Below are positions 18,560-27,000 of a DNA stretch of 64,000 bases, in pieces. A program made the position numbers and the translations under genes. The notes under the pieces are model-generated. The model ran no database searches, had not been told where the DNA came from, and saw only the letters and a list, made by a program, of their open reading frames with translations. Location of the stretch: positions 1-64,000 of the forward strand of contig CALESJ010000045.1 of the NCBI GenBank assembly GCA_937907025.1, written 5' to 3'. The DNA comes from an uncultured Faecalibacterium sp. (GTDB lineage: Bacteria > Bacillota > Clostridia > Oscillospirales > Ruminococcaceae). Position 1 is the stretch's first letter. Every line of letters begins with the position of its first letter.

Positions 18560-19225
18560 TCAGCGGCCGGTGCTGCCCAGCACGACCTGTTCCAGTTGTT
18601 CGGCGTCGGCGGCCAGGTACTTGGCGCCGGCTTCCTCCAGTTCTTCCCGGGTGCGGAACCCCCACAGGGCGCCGCATCCGTCCAGACCGGCGTTATTGGC
18701 GGTCTGCATATCCACGTTGCTGTCCCCCACATACAGGGTCGCGGCCGGGTCGGCGTTCAGCTGGGCCAGCAGGGCGCGGGTGCCTTCGGGGGCGGGCTTG
18801 GTGGGCACTTCGGGCCGCTGGCCCCGCACCGCGGCAAACAGGGAGGTGTCAAAGTAATCGGCCACCACCGCTTTGGCCAGGGCGTCTGCCTTGTTGGAAA
18901 ACACCGCCATCTGCACCCCGGCGGCGTGCAGGTGTGCCAGCATGGTTTCAATGCCGGGGTAGGGGGCGGTCTTGTCCTTCATGTGGGCGCCGTAATCGGC
19001 CTTGAACCAGTCCAGCGCGGCGGCCAGAATCTCCGGCGTGCGCTGTTCCGGCGGTGCCAGGCGTTCAATGAGTTTGGGGATGCCGTTGCCCACAAAATAG
19101 CGGTAAGCATCCCGGGAATGCTGTTCCCAGCCCCGGAAGGCGCACAGGCGGTTGCCGGCGTCGGCCAGGTCGTCCAGCGTGTTCAGCAGCGTGCCGTCCA
19201 GGTCAAAGATCACGGTCTTGTACAT
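18560..19225 (-). CDS. HAD-superfamily hydrolase, phosphoglycolate phosphatase-like
   Basis: 221 residues. HAD motif I is FDLDGTLLNT, motif II VFSNKADAL, motif III the Lys in VPTKPAPEG, motif IV YVGDSNVDMQTA. The helical cap between motifs I and II is of the Gph/PGP class. It dephosphorylates a small phosphoester in the cytosol. ATG 19225 follows GAGGTGG. Confidence 0.85.
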   Translation of the reverse strand: MYKTVIFDLDGTLLNTLDDLADAGNRLCAFRGWEQHSRDAYRYFVGNGIPKLIERLAPPEQRTPEILAAALDWFKADYGAHMKDKTAPYPGIETMLAHLHAAGVQMAVFSNKADALAKAVVADYFDTSLFAAVRGQRPEVPTKPAPEGTRALLAQLNADPAATLYVGDSNVDMQTANNAGLDGCGALWGFRTREELEEAGAKYLAADAEQLEQVVLGSTGR

Positions 19226-19308
19226 ACTTTCCACCTCAAGATTCCTTATGTGTTCATTATACAGCGCCTGTCAATCGGGACGCTATTTGTAAAAGGTGAA
19301 AAAACAGG

Positions 19309-19337
19309 GTGCCAAACGCATAAAAATGTGGTATGAT
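19309..19337 (+). promoter_or_regulatory. Promoter of uppP
   Basis: GTGCCA (19309-19314) and TATGAT (19332-19337) are 17 bases apart; a second -10-like TACAAT lies at 19344-19349. The ATG is preceded by AGGGGGATAG. Confidence 0.5.
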
Positions 19338-19363
19338 AAGGGATACAATAGGGGGATAGAAGT

Positions 19364-20248
19364 ATGGAGCTATTCATTGAAGTATTGAAAGCCGTGGTCT
19401 ACGGCGTGATCGAGGGCGTGACCGAATGGCTGCCCATCTCCAGCACGGGACACATGATCCTGGCCGAACAGGTACTGAAATTCCAGTTCAGCGAAGCGTT
19501 CATGTCCATGTTCCGGGTGGTCATCCAGCTGGGTGCCATCCTGGCGGTGCTGGTGCTCTACATTAAAAAGCTGTGGCCTTTCTGCGTGGACAACGGCCGG
19601 GACAGCGGTTTCGGCCGCCATTTCCGCTGGCCGGTGGTGCGGCTGTGGTGCAAGATCATCGTGGCCTGCCTGCCCGCCGCAGTGCTGGGCTTCCTGCTGG
19701 ATGACTGGCTGGACGCCCACCTGTACAACAGCATCACGGTGGCGGCCATGCTGATCATTTACGGCATCGCTTTCATTATCATCGAGCGCCGGCCCCGTCC
19801 GCCGCGCACCACCAAGCTCAGCCATATCGGCTATAAGCAGGCTCTGCAGGTGGGCGCCTGGCAGGTGCTGTCCATGATTCCCGGCACTTCCCGCAGCGGC
19901 GCCACCATCCTGGGCGGTATGCTGTGCGGTCTGTCCCGTCCCTGCGCGTCCCAGTTCACCTTCTTCCTGGCCATTCCGGTCATGGCGGGTGCCAGCGGCC
20001 TGAAACTGGTCAAGTTCTTCCTGGAAGGCAACGCCCTGACCGGCGCCGAGATCCTTGTGCTGCTGGTGGGCTGCGTGGTGGCGTTCCTGGTGTCCATGCT
20101 GGCCATCCGGTTCCTGATGGATTACGTCAAGCGCCATACCTTCACCGTCTTTGGCTGGTACCGCATCGCCCTGGGCGCTGTGGTGCTCATCATCTGGCTG
20201 GTGCAGACCTTCGTCCTCAAGACGCCCGCTGCGCCGGCAGCCGCCTGA
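19364..20248 (+). CDS. uppP: Undecaprenyl-diphosphate phosphatase
   Basis: 294 residues, polytopic. The BacA/UppP signatures are present: GVIEGVTEWLPISSTGHMIL near the N-terminus and PGTSRSGATILGGMLCGL around residue 173. It recycles the lipid carrier of peptidoglycan synthesis by removing one phosphate from undecaprenyl diphosphate, and gives bacitracin tolerance. Monocistronic, with its own promoter and terminator. Confidence 0.95.
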   Translation: MELFIEVLKAVVYGVIEGVTEWLPISSTGHMILAEQVLKFQFSEAFMSMFRVVIQLGAILAVLVLYIKKLWPFCVDNGRDSGFGRHFRWPVVRLWCKIIVACLPAAVLGFLLDDWLDAHLYNSITVAAMLIIYGIAFIIIERRPRPPRTTKLSHIGYKQALQVGAWQVLSMIPGTSRSGATILGGMLCGLSRPCASQFTFFLAIPVMAGASGLKLVKFFLEGNALTGAEILVLLVGCVVAFLVSMLAIRFLMDYVKRHTFTVFGWYRIALGAVVLIIWLVQTFVLKTPAAPAAA

Positions 20249-20274
20249 TTTCGGAGTCCCGATACAAACACAAA

Positions 20275-20311
20275 ACCCGCTCTGCCGTTTGTGGCAGGGC
20301 GGGTCTTTTTT
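20275..20311 (+). terminator. Terminator of uppP
   Basis: A 12-bp stem (20275-20286 with 20293-20304) is followed by CTTTTTTT. Confidence 0.9.
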
Positions 20312-20331
20312 TATTATTTGGTTTACCTGGC

Positions 20332-21486
20332 TCAGCGGCGACGGCGGCTGCGGGGCTTGGTCTGCTTGGACATGAGGACCAGGAACACGATCATGCCGAA
20401 GAGAGCCGCAGCGGCAATGACCAGCAGAATCAGCTGGAAGATCTGGGCATTGAACCCGGATTTCAGGCTGGCAGTGGCTTCGTCCAGCGCGTCGGAAACC
20501 GCCCCCGAGGAGGAATTGGCGGCATCGGCGGCACCGCTCAGGGCGCCCAGCGCGGCATTGGCGGCATCACTTTCGCCCAAAGCATTCAGGGCATCGGCCA
20601 GGGACTGCCCGGACATGGCCTTGAGGGCGGAACCGTCGGATTTGACATCCTCCCCGTTGACTGTGGCGGAAAGATAATCGGCAAAGACATACGCGGCTCC
20701 CTGCAGGGCCGGCTCGGCGTCACTCTGGATGGTCCAGCCGTCGGCGCTCCACATGCCTTTCAGGTACAGCAGCAGCTGCATGCCCGCGTCGGACACCAGG
20801 GTGTTGTACACCGTATCCCGGAAAGCGGTGGTATCGCCGGTCTTGACGCTGCCGAAGCTCAGGGCAATGAACTGGTAGGCGCGGTCATAGTCGGTCAGGT
20901 CGGCGTAGTAGCTGCGGATGAGGTCGGACAGGTTGGTGTCCGCGGTGAGCTGGGACCCGATGATCACCGAGTCCAGGTCGGCCCGCAGGTCCTGGGCGCC
21001 AAAGGTGCTGTCGTCGCCCTCCGACCCGAAGGATTCCTGCATCAGGGTGATGTAGCCGTCCACATCGGAAGCCTGCCCGCTGTACTGCTGGGCCAGCTCC
21101 ATGCAGTCGCCGCCCCAGCTGCCGGTGATGGGAACGCCCCGGTACACCAGATTGATGGAGGCCAGCAGATGCCCGAAGTCGATGTCCTGCCCGTTGGGCA
21201 GGGTCAGCGTGCCCATGCCCATCAGGTCGGACAGCTCGCTGTTGTTGTCCAGCACATAGGTTTCGAAATCCGGGTCTTTGGAACCGGCGGTCAACTGCCA
21301 GACCGTATCGTTGTAGGCGCCCATGCGGGTGTAGGCCAGCATCAGTTCGATGGGGTCGGTGTCGTTGCCTTTTTTGTCGGCATAACTTTCGGCCAGGGAC
21401 TGCAGCTCATTGAGCTCGTCCAGGGTGGAGTCGAAATCGTCGGCAGCCTGCGCCTGCACGGGAATCGCGCACGCCAGCAGGCACAC
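20332..21486 (-). CDS. Exported membrane-anchored protein of unknown function
   Basis: At least 384 residues. An N-terminal secretion signal ends in VQAQA, a long Asp/Leu-rich soluble part follows, and one TM helix (about residues 350-373) precedes a basic tail ending in five Arg-rich residues. No known domain was recognised. The GTG at 21486 gives a signal peptide lacking a basic n-region; the frame continues upstream with IKGLRRALAGG, which would complete a normal signal peptide, but no ATG, GTG or TTG lies there. A good GGAGG sits at about 21547, so initiation at a rare codon is possible. Confidence 0.6.
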   Translation of the reverse strand: MCLLACAIPVQAQAADDFDSTLDELNELQSLAESYADKKGNDTDPIELMLAYTRMGAYNDTVWQLTAGSKDPDFETYVLDNNSELSDLMGMGTLTLPNGQDIDFGHLLASINLVYRGVPITGSWGGDCMELAQQYSGQASDVDGYITLMQESFGSEGDDSTFGAQDLRADLDSVIIGSQLTADTNLSDLIRSYYADLTDYDRAYQFIALSFGSVKTGDTTAFRDTVYNTLVSDAGMQLLLYLKGMWSADGWTIQSDAEPALQGAAYVFADYLSATVNGEDVKSDGSALKAMSGQSLADALNALGESDAANAALGALSGAADAANSSSGAVSDALDEATASLKSGFNAQIFQLILLVIAAAALFGMIVFLVLMSKQTKPRSRRRR

Positions 21487-21678
21487 CGCCGCACCGCCGG
21501 CCAGGGCGCGGCGCAGTCCTTTGATTGAGAATAGCGTGGAAAAGCACCTCCAAGGCTCAAAGTAAGCGCGGCGGAAGAAATCTTCCGCCGTGCCCGGCTT
21601 TTTGTAATCAAATTGTATTCTTCAGTATAGCATATGCAATGCGGTCTGTCACGCGTTAAAATGTAAAATTCCAGAAAT

Positions 21679-21707
21679 TTGCAAAATCGGCGCGCCGGTT
21701 TTATAAT
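21679..21707 (+). promoter_or_regulatory. Promoter of DUF362/nitroreductase operon
   Basis: TTGCAA (21679-21684) and TATAAT (21702-21707) are 17 bases apart. A small hairpin (GGGGG-ATTAGA-CCCCC, 21716-21731) occupies the early leader. Confidence 0.75.
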
Positions 21708-21766
21708 GATACCATGGGGGATTAGACCCCCTGGATTCGGAATCTGTTTCGAAAGGCAGTGTTATC

Positions 21767-22888
21767 ATGGAAAAAGCAACCGTGTATTATACCGACTTCC
21801 GGGTGCATGCGGGCACCAACCTGCAGGAAAAGCTGGAGCGCCTGATCAAGGCCGCCGGCATCGGCAGCATCGACATGGACGGCAAGTTCGTGGCCATCAA
21901 GATCCACTTCGGTGAGCCGGGCAACCTGGCTTTCCTGCGCCCCAACTTTGCCAAGACGGTGGCCGATGTGGTGAAGGCCCAGGGCGGCCTGCCCTTTTTG
22001 ACTGACTGCAACACCCTGTACCCGGGCCGCCGCAAGAACGCCCTGGAACATCTGGGTGCTGCCCAGGAAAACGGCTTCTGGCCCATGACCACCGGCTGCC
22101 AGGTCATCATCGGTGACGGCCTGCGCGGCACCGATGACATCGAGGTGCCGGTGCCCAACGCCGAATACTGCCCCACTGCCAAGATCGGCCGGGCCATCAT
22201 GGACGCCGACATCATCATCTCCCTGAACCATTTCAAGGGCCACGAGTCTACCGGCTTCGGCGGCGCGCTGAAGAACCTGGGCATGGGCTGCGGCTCCCGC
22301 GCCGGCAAGATGGAACAGCACAAGTCCGGCAAGCCGGTGGTGCAGCCGGGTCTGTGCCGCAACTGCCAGCAGTGCGCCAAGGAGTGCGGCTCCGACGCCA
22401 TCCACTACGACACCGGCAAGGCGGTCATCGACCAGGACCTGTGCAAGGGCTGCGGCCGCTGCATCGGCCGGTGCAACTTTGACGCTATCTATGCCCCGGA
22501 CGACAACGCCAACGCCCTGCTGGACTGCAAGATGGCCGAGTACGCCATGGCGGTCTGCCACGGGCGCCCCAACTTCCACATCAGCCTGGTGATGGATGTT
22601 TCGCCTTTCTGCGACTGCCACGGTGAGAACGACGCCCCCATTGTGCCGGACATCGGCATGTATGCCAGCTTTGACCCGGTGGCCCTGGACCGCGCCTGCG
22701 CCGACGCCGTGCTGGCCGCCCAGCCCCTGCCCAACAGCCTGCTGGCCGAACACCGGGCGGACAAGAACTTCAGCTGCTGCGGCGACAACTTCATCGACGT
22801 GACCCCCGCCGCCACCTGGCATGAGTGCCTGGACCACGCCGAGAAGATCGGCCTGGGCACCCAGGACTATGTGCTGAAAAAGGTGTGA
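21767..22888 (+). CDS. DUF362-domain ferredoxin-type [4Fe-4S] protein
   Basis: 373 residues. The N-terminal DUF362 domain (KIHFGEPGNLAFLRP, LTDCNTLYPG, LNHFKGHESTGFGGALKNLG) surrounds two ferredoxin motifs, CRNCQQCAKEC and CKGCGRCIGRC, around residues 190-235. Such proteins are cytosolic and of unsettled role; the clusters suggest electron transfer. GAAAGGCAG lies upstream of the ATG. The nitroreductase gene starts 2 bases after its stop, so the two probably work as one redox unit. Confidence 0.85.
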   Translation: MEKATVYYTDFRVHAGTNLQEKLERLIKAAGIGSIDMDGKFVAIKIHFGEPGNLAFLRPNFAKTVADVVKAQGGLPFLTDCNTLYPGRRKNALEHLGAAQENGFWPMTTGCQVIIGDGLRGTDDIEVPVPNAEYCPTAKIGRAIMDADIIISLNHFKGHESTGFGGALKNLGMGCGSRAGKMEQHKSGKPVVQPGLCRNCQQCAKECGSDAIHYDTGKAVIDQDLCKGCGRCIGRCNFDAIYAPDDNANALLDCKMAEYAMAVCHGRPNFHISLVMDVSPFCDCHGENDAPIVPDIGMYASFDPVALDRACADAVLAAQPLPNSLLAEHRADKNFSCCGDNFIDVTPAATWHECLDHAEKIGLGTQDYVLKKV

Positions 22889-22890
22889 CC

Positions 22891-23637
22891 ATGATGGATA
22901 ACGCCATTCTGCAGGCGCTTCGTGCCCGGAAATCCGTGCGGGCCTTTACCGAGGAGCCCGTCACCGCCGAAGAACGGGCCGCCATTCTGGAAGCGGCCTT
23001 CCAGGCGCCCACCGCGGGCAACCAGCAGCTGTACACCATCCTGGACATCACCGACCCCGCTCTGCGGGCCACCCTGGCCGACCTGTGCGACCATCAGCCC
23101 ATGATCACCAAAGCGCCGCTGTGCCTGGTGTTCCTGGCCGACTGCCGCCGCTGGCCCCGGGCCTACCGGGCGGCGGGGGTGGACATCCGGGAACCCGGCC
23201 CCGGCGACCTGCTGCTGGCCGTGGCGGACAGCTGCATTGCGGCCCAGAACGCCGTGACCGCCGCCGAAAGCCTGGGCATCGGCAGTTGCTATATCGGGGA
23301 TGTGCTGGAAAACTGCGAGGCCATGCGGGAAGCCCTGCATCTGCCGCCTCATGTGGTGCCGGCGGCCATGCTGATCTTCGGCCGCCCCACCCGGCAGCAG
23401 AAAGACCGGAAGAAACCCGCCCGGTTTGCCCCGGAAGCCATTGTGTGCGAAAACGTCTACCGGGACCGCACCGAGGACGAACTGCGGGCGGATTTTGCCG
23501 CCCGGGCCGGGGGCGAGTACGACTTCGACGCCAAGATCCCGCCCTTCTGCGCCTTCAAGTACAACAGCGATTTCAGCAAGGAGATGAGCCGCAGCGCGGC
23601 CGTCTACCTGAAGGAGTTCCCCTTTGGCGTGGAATAA
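22891..23637 (+). CDS. NfsA/FRP-type nitroreductase
   Basis: 248 residues. RARKSVRAFTEEPV at the N-terminus and AFQAPTAGNQQLYTI are FMN contacts; IGSCYIGDVLEN and a long C-terminal excursion ending FKYNSDFSKEMSR are typical of the longer NfsA/Frp group. Uses NAD(P)H to reduce flavin or nitro/quinone compounds. Adjacent ATGs at 22891 and 22894; AAAAGGTG precedes. Its coupling to the [4Fe-4S] DUF362 protein suggests electron exchange, which is inference. Confidence 0.85.
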   Translation: MMDNAILQALRARKSVRAFTEEPVTAEERAAILEAAFQAPTAGNQQLYTILDITDPALRATLADLCDHQPMITKAPLCLVFLADCRRWPRAYRAAGVDIREPGPGDLLLAVADSCIAAQNAVTAAESLGIGSCYIGDVLENCEAMREALHLPPHVVPAAMLIFGRPTRQQKDRKKPARFAPEAIVCENVYRDRTEDELRADFAARAGGEYDFDAKIPPFCAFKYNSDFSKEMSRSAAVYLKEFPFGVE

Positions 23638-23650
23638 CCCCGCAAACAGC

Positions 23651-23683
23651 AAGGAGCCGTCCCGGCCGGGACGGCTCCTTTGT
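23651..23683. terminator. Bidirectional terminator, nitroreductase and lysR
   Basis: A perfect 13-bp stem (23651-23663 with 23668-23680) has a GGCC loop. It lies between convergent genes. Confidence 0.8.
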
Positions 23684-23697
23684 GCTGTGTACCAAAA

Positions 23698-24588
23698 TTA
23701 CGGCTGCGCCAGGGCTGCGGCCAGCTCCACGAACCGGGCTACATCGGGCACCGGGTCCAGCTGGTACAAAAGGCCGTAGGGAATGGTGAAATCCCAGTCC
23801 ACCGGCAAGGTGACCAGGGATGGATGCACCTCTGCCCAGCAGTCCAGGGTCATCAGCAGCTGGCGGGTCTGGACGCAGCGGTTGAACACCTCCAGGTCGT
23901 AGAACTGCGGGGTGTCCTCAATGTGAATGGCCGGGTGGCGCTCGATCTCATTCCGCACCTGGTCCACCGAAGGGGAATCCCCCCGGCGTACCATCATCAG
24001 CGTCTGACCATACAGGTCCTGTATGGTCAGGCGTTTGCGCCCGGCCAGGGGATGGTCCCGGGGGACCGCCACACAGTGGTGGTATTTCCCCAGGGGCAGA
24101 AACCGGCAGCGGTCCAGCCACTGGCGGGAATCACAGGCACCGATGAGAAAGTCGAACTTGCCGCCCAGGGCGCTGATTTCGTGCAGAATCCCTTCGTGGT
24201 CATCCTCAAAAGGGACGATGTGCAGCTGGTAGCCGGGGAATTGCCCGGAAAGCCGGTCCCACAGGTCCATAAAGGGTTTGCAGGGGTTCAGGATGGAGGT
24301 GCCCACGCGGAAGGTGCGGGCGGCGTACGCTGCCGCTGCCCGGGCTTCCCGGATGGCCTGGGCGGATTCCTGAAACAGGCGGCAGGCGTGACGGTAGATG
24401 ACCTGCCCCTCCGGCGTCAGGGTCACACCCCGGCGCCCCCGGATAAACAAAGTCAGCTCCAGGTGCTTTTCCAGTGCGTTGACTTGTTTCATCACGGCGG
24501 TGGGGGAGATGAACAGGGTTTCGGCCGCCTTATTGAAGCTGCCCAGGTCCGCCACCCGGACAAATACAGTGAGCTGCGGGTTGAACAT
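23698..24588 (-). CDS. LysR-family transcriptional regulator
   Basis: 296 residues. The N-terminal winged HTH reads FNKAAETLFISPTAVMKQV with the typical ALEKHLELTLF that follows; residues about 90-290 form the LysR substrate-binding fold. GGAGGCTTTCCC precedes the ATG. It is divergent from a cupin gene, the usual arrangement for a regulator and its target. The inducer is unknown. Confidence 0.9.
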   Translation of the reverse strand: MFNPQLTVFVRVADLGSFNKAAETLFISPTAVMKQVNALEKHLELTLFIRGRRGVTLTPEGQVIYRHACRLFQESAQAIREARAAAAYAARTFRVGTSILNPCKPFMDLWDRLSGQFPGYQLHIVPFEDDHEGILHEISALGGKFDFLIGACDSRQWLDRCRFLPLGKYHHCVAVPRDHPLAGRKRLTIQDLYGQTLMMVRRGDSPSVDQVRNEIERHPAIHIEDTPQFYDLEVFNRCVQTRQLLMTLDCWAEVHPSLVTLPVDWDFTIPYGLLYQLDPVPDVARFVELAAALAQP

Positions 24589-24600
24589 GGGAAAGCCTCC

Positions 24601-24627
24601 TTGCAGTACAAACTTTTGGTTTATACT
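24601..24627 (+). promoter_or_regulatory. Cupin promoter with possible LysR operator
   Basis: TTGCAG (24601-24606) and TATACT (24622-24627) are separated by a short 15-base spacer. The spacer holds an inverted repeat AAAC-TTTTG-GTTT (24610-24622). A short spacer overlapped by an operator fits an activator-dependent promoter. Confidence 0.45.
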
Positions 24628-24718
24628 ATGGTACAAAACCGGTTCTTCTCTGTCAAGGGGCGGTGGGGTACAATGGGAAAAAGGCCGGATACGGCCCGGA
24701 AACAGGAGGTCTGCACAA

Positions 24719-25138
24719 ATGGATTGGAACGAACTGAAAGAAACGAGTGTTTTCCCGGTAGGACAGCCCAATGACGCCTACGCCCAGTTTTTTGACGGAA
24801 AAAGCTGGCTGCAAAGTCTGTCCGCCACCCAGGTGGGCATTGCCAACGTGAGCTTTGAGCCGGGGTGCCGCAACCACTGGCATATTCACCACGCCAAACA
24901 GGGCGGCGGGCAGATTTTGCTGGTCACCGCGGGCCGCGGGTACTACCAGGAATGGGGCAAACCGGCCCGGGAACTGCATCCCGGGGATGTGGTGAACATC
25001 CCGCCGGAAGTCAAGCACTGGCACGGCGCCGCCAGGGACAGCGCCTTCCAGCATCTGGCTGTGGAGGTGCCCGGTACGGAAACCTCCAATGAATGGTGTG
25101 AGGCAGTGGACGAGGCAGAGTATCAAAAGTTACCCTGA
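24719..25138 (+). CDS. Small cupin-domain protein
   Basis: 139 residues, a single beta-barrel cupin. Motif 1 is NHWHIHHAKQGGGQ (metal-binding His pair and Gln/Glu position) and motif 2 is HPGDVVNIPPEVKHWHGA. The pattern resembles the small cupins found beside carboxymuconolactone-type oxidoreductases. Function unknown. GGAGGT precedes the ATG. Probably controlled by the divergent LysR regulator. Confidence 0.82.
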   Translation: MDWNELKETSVFPVGQPNDAYAQFFDGKSWLQSLSATQVGIANVSFEPGCRNHWHIHHAKQGGGQILLVTAGRGYYQEWGKPARELHPGDVVNIPPEVKHWHGAARDSAFQHLAVEVPGTETSNEWCEAVDEAEYQKLP

Positions 25139-25145
25139 TTTGATA

Positions 25146-25175
25146 TTGCGTGGAAGGGAAATGGTGTGGTATCAT
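25146..25175 (+). promoter_or_regulatory. Promoter of ECF S-component gene
   Basis: TTGCGT (25146-25151) and TATCAT (25170-25175) are 18 bases apart. The following 60-base leader is too short for a known riboswitch. Confidence 0.45.
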
Positions 25176-25237
25176 AAGTACATACACGGACCGGGTAATC
25201 GGGCCGCTAAACCTGTTGCAAAGGAGAATCCTGTTCT

Positions 25238-25816
25238 ATGGAAAAGAAAAACCTGAATCCTAAGGTACAGAATCTGGCTCTGTCCGCCATGTTTATGGCC
25301 ATCGGCCTGGTGCTGCCCTTCCTGACCGGTCAGATCCCCCAGATCGGCAGCATGCTGCTGCCCATGCACCTGCCGGTGCTGCTGTGCGGTCTGATCTGCG
25401 GCTGGCAGTATGGCGGTCTGGTGGGCTTTGTTCTGCCTTTGCTGCGCTATCTGCTGTTCGGTATGCCGCCCATCTACCCCACCGGCCTGGCCATGGCCTT
25501 TGAGCTGGCTGCCTACGGTGTGCTGGCCGGCTGGCTGTACGCCCATTCCCGCTGGAAGTGCGTCAAGGCTCTGTACGTCTGCCTGATCGGTGCCATGCTG
25601 GGCGGCCGTCTGGTCTGGGGCCTGGCCGAAGTGCTGCTGCTGGGCCTGGGCGGGTCCGCCTTCACCTGGGCGGCGTTCCTGGCCGGGGCGTTTACCAACG
25701 CCATTCCCGGTATCGTCCTGCAGCTGGTGTTCATCCCCGCCTTCATGGTGGCGTTGGACCGCACCGGTCTGCGCCGGTTCAGCCATTCCCACAGCTGTGC
25801 CTGCAAAGAAAACTGA
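25238..25816 (+). CDS. ECF transporter substrate-binding (S) component
   Basis: 192 residues with five or six TM helices. The N-terminal LALSAMFMAIGLVLPFLTG segment and the PLLRYLLFGMP loop are typical of vitamin-type ECF S components. It would form a complex with a shared EcfT/EcfA module encoded elsewhere. The vitamin cannot be read from sequence. A Cys-His-rich tail (FSHSHSCACKEN) is unusual. AAAGGAG precedes the ATG. Confidence 0.8.
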   Translation: MEKKNLNPKVQNLALSAMFMAIGLVLPFLTGQIPQIGSMLLPMHLPVLLCGLICGWQYGGLVGFVLPLLRYLLFGMPPIYPTGLAMAFELAAYGVLAGWLYAHSRWKCVKALYVCLIGAMLGGRLVWGLAEVLLLGLGGSAFTWAAFLAGAFTNAIPGIVLQLVFIPAFMVALDRTGLRRFSHSHSCACKEN

Positions 25817-25828
25817 GTTCTCTCTTCC

Positions 25829-25865
25829 GGCCCCTGCGCCCGTTCTGCGGTGCAGGGGCCTTTTT
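25829..25865 (+). terminator. Terminator after ECF S-component gene
   Basis: A GGCCCCTGC / GCAGGGGCC stem (25829-25837 with 25852-25860) is followed by TTTTT. Confidence 0.85.
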
Positions 25866-25965
25866 GCGCCCCCGGGGGCTTGCCAGCGGCCGCAAAGATG
25901 GTACAATAGGTACAAGTACAGGACCGCGGCCCCGTGGCCCGGCCGGAATAACGGGAGGAATACAG

Positions 25966-26928
25966 ATGATCTATCTTGGCGTAGACCTGGGCGGAACCAA
26001 CATCAAGGCGGCTCTGGTGGATGAGGAAGGGCATATCCTGCGGGAGGGCAGCCGTCCCACCCGCCTGCCCCGCCCGGCGGAATCGGTGTGCGATGACATC
26101 GCGGACCTGTGCCGGGAACTGATGCGGGAGCAGAAACTGGGCACCGCCGATGTGGCCTGCGTGGGTGTGGGCTGCCCCGGCACCGTGGACGATGCCACCG
26201 GCATGGTGCTGTATTCCAACAATCTGGACTGGGCGGATTTTGCCATGGGTGAGTATCTGCACACGGCGCTGGGCATGCCGGTGCGCCTGGCCAACGATGC
26301 CAATGCGGCCGCGTTGGGCGAAGCCCTGGCCGGCTGTGCCAAGGGCGCCCAGAGCGCGGTCATCATCACCCTGGGCACAGGCGTGGGCGGCGGCGTGGTG
26401 CTGGACGGCAAGCTGCTGACCGGGTACACCGGGGCGGCTGCCGAGCCGGGCCACATGGCCATTGACGGCAGCGCCGACGCCCCGCTGTGCACCTGTGGCC
26501 GCCGCGGCTGCTTTGAAGCCTTTGCCAGCGCCACCGCCCTGATCCGACAGACCCGGGAGGCCATGCAGGCCCACCCCGAAAGCGGTCTGTGGAAGCTGGC
26601 CCCCACCCTGGAGGAAGTCACCGGCCGCACCGTCTTTGATGCCCGGGACGCCGGTGACCCGGTGGCTGCCCAGGTGGTGGACAACTACATCGGCTACCTG
26701 GCCTCCGGCGTGGCCAACCTTATCAACATCTTCTTCCCCCAGGTGGTGGGGCTGTCCGGCGGCATCGCCAACCAGGGCGAAGCCCTGCTGACCCCCCTGC
26801 GGGCCAAGGTGGACCCCCTGGTGTTCGGGGCGGCCCATGCCCACAAAAAGACCACCATCACCACCTGCACCCTGGGCTACCGCGCCGGGGTCATCGGCGC
26901 CGCACTGCTGGGACGCACCGCCCGCTGA
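25966..26928 (+). CDS. ROK-family glucokinase
   Basis: 320 residues. The N-terminal phosphate-binding motif is GVDLGGTNIKAALVD, the catalytic Asp lies in LANDANAAALGE, and the ROK zinc motif is CTCGRRGCFEAFAS. GTGVGGGVVLDGKLL completes the ATP site. It phosphorylates glucose or a related hexose in the cytosol. GGGAGGAA precedes the ATG. A TACAAT -10 box lies at about 25904. Confidence 0.9.
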   Translation: MIYLGVDLGGTNIKAALVDEEGHILREGSRPTRLPRPAESVCDDIADLCRELMREQKLGTADVACVGVGCPGTVDDATGMVLYSNNLDWADFAMGEYLHTALGMPVRLANDANAAALGEALAGCAKGAQSAVIITLGTGVGGGVVLDGKLLTGYTGAAAEPGHMAIDGSADAPLCTCGRRGCFEAFASATALIRQTREAMQAHPESGLWKLAPTLEEVTGRTVFDARDAGDPVAAQVVDNYIGYLASGVANLINIFFPQVVGLSGGIANQGEALLTPLRAKVDPLVFGAAHAHKKTTITTCTLGYRAGVIGAALLGRTAR

Positions 26929-26950
26929 CAGGCACAAAACAACAAAATAC

Positions 26951-26991
26951 AAAGGACCGCAGCCCTCTTGCGAGGACGGCGGTCCTTTTTT
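26951..26991. terminator. Terminator between convergent ROK kinase and HD-GYP genes
   Basis: An outer stem AAAGGACCGC / GCGGTCCTTT (26951-26960 with 26979-26988) is followed by TTTT. It sits between convergent genes. Confidence 0.85.
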
Positions 26992-27000
26992 GTGTAAATG

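Noticed and set aside
17222..19336. 704-residue plus-strand open frame opposite the aminotransferase and phosphatase
   Set aside because: Both minus-strand genes have complete active-site motifs; the antisense frame has none.
21716..21731. GGGGG-ATTAGA-CCCCC hairpin as a terminator or riboswitch
   Set aside because: Only five pairs and no T-run; too small for a known riboswitch.
25176..25237. Riboswitch ahead of the ECF S-component gene
   Set aside because: The leader is about 60 bases and shows no conserved aptamer; a vitamin riboswitch would need more.
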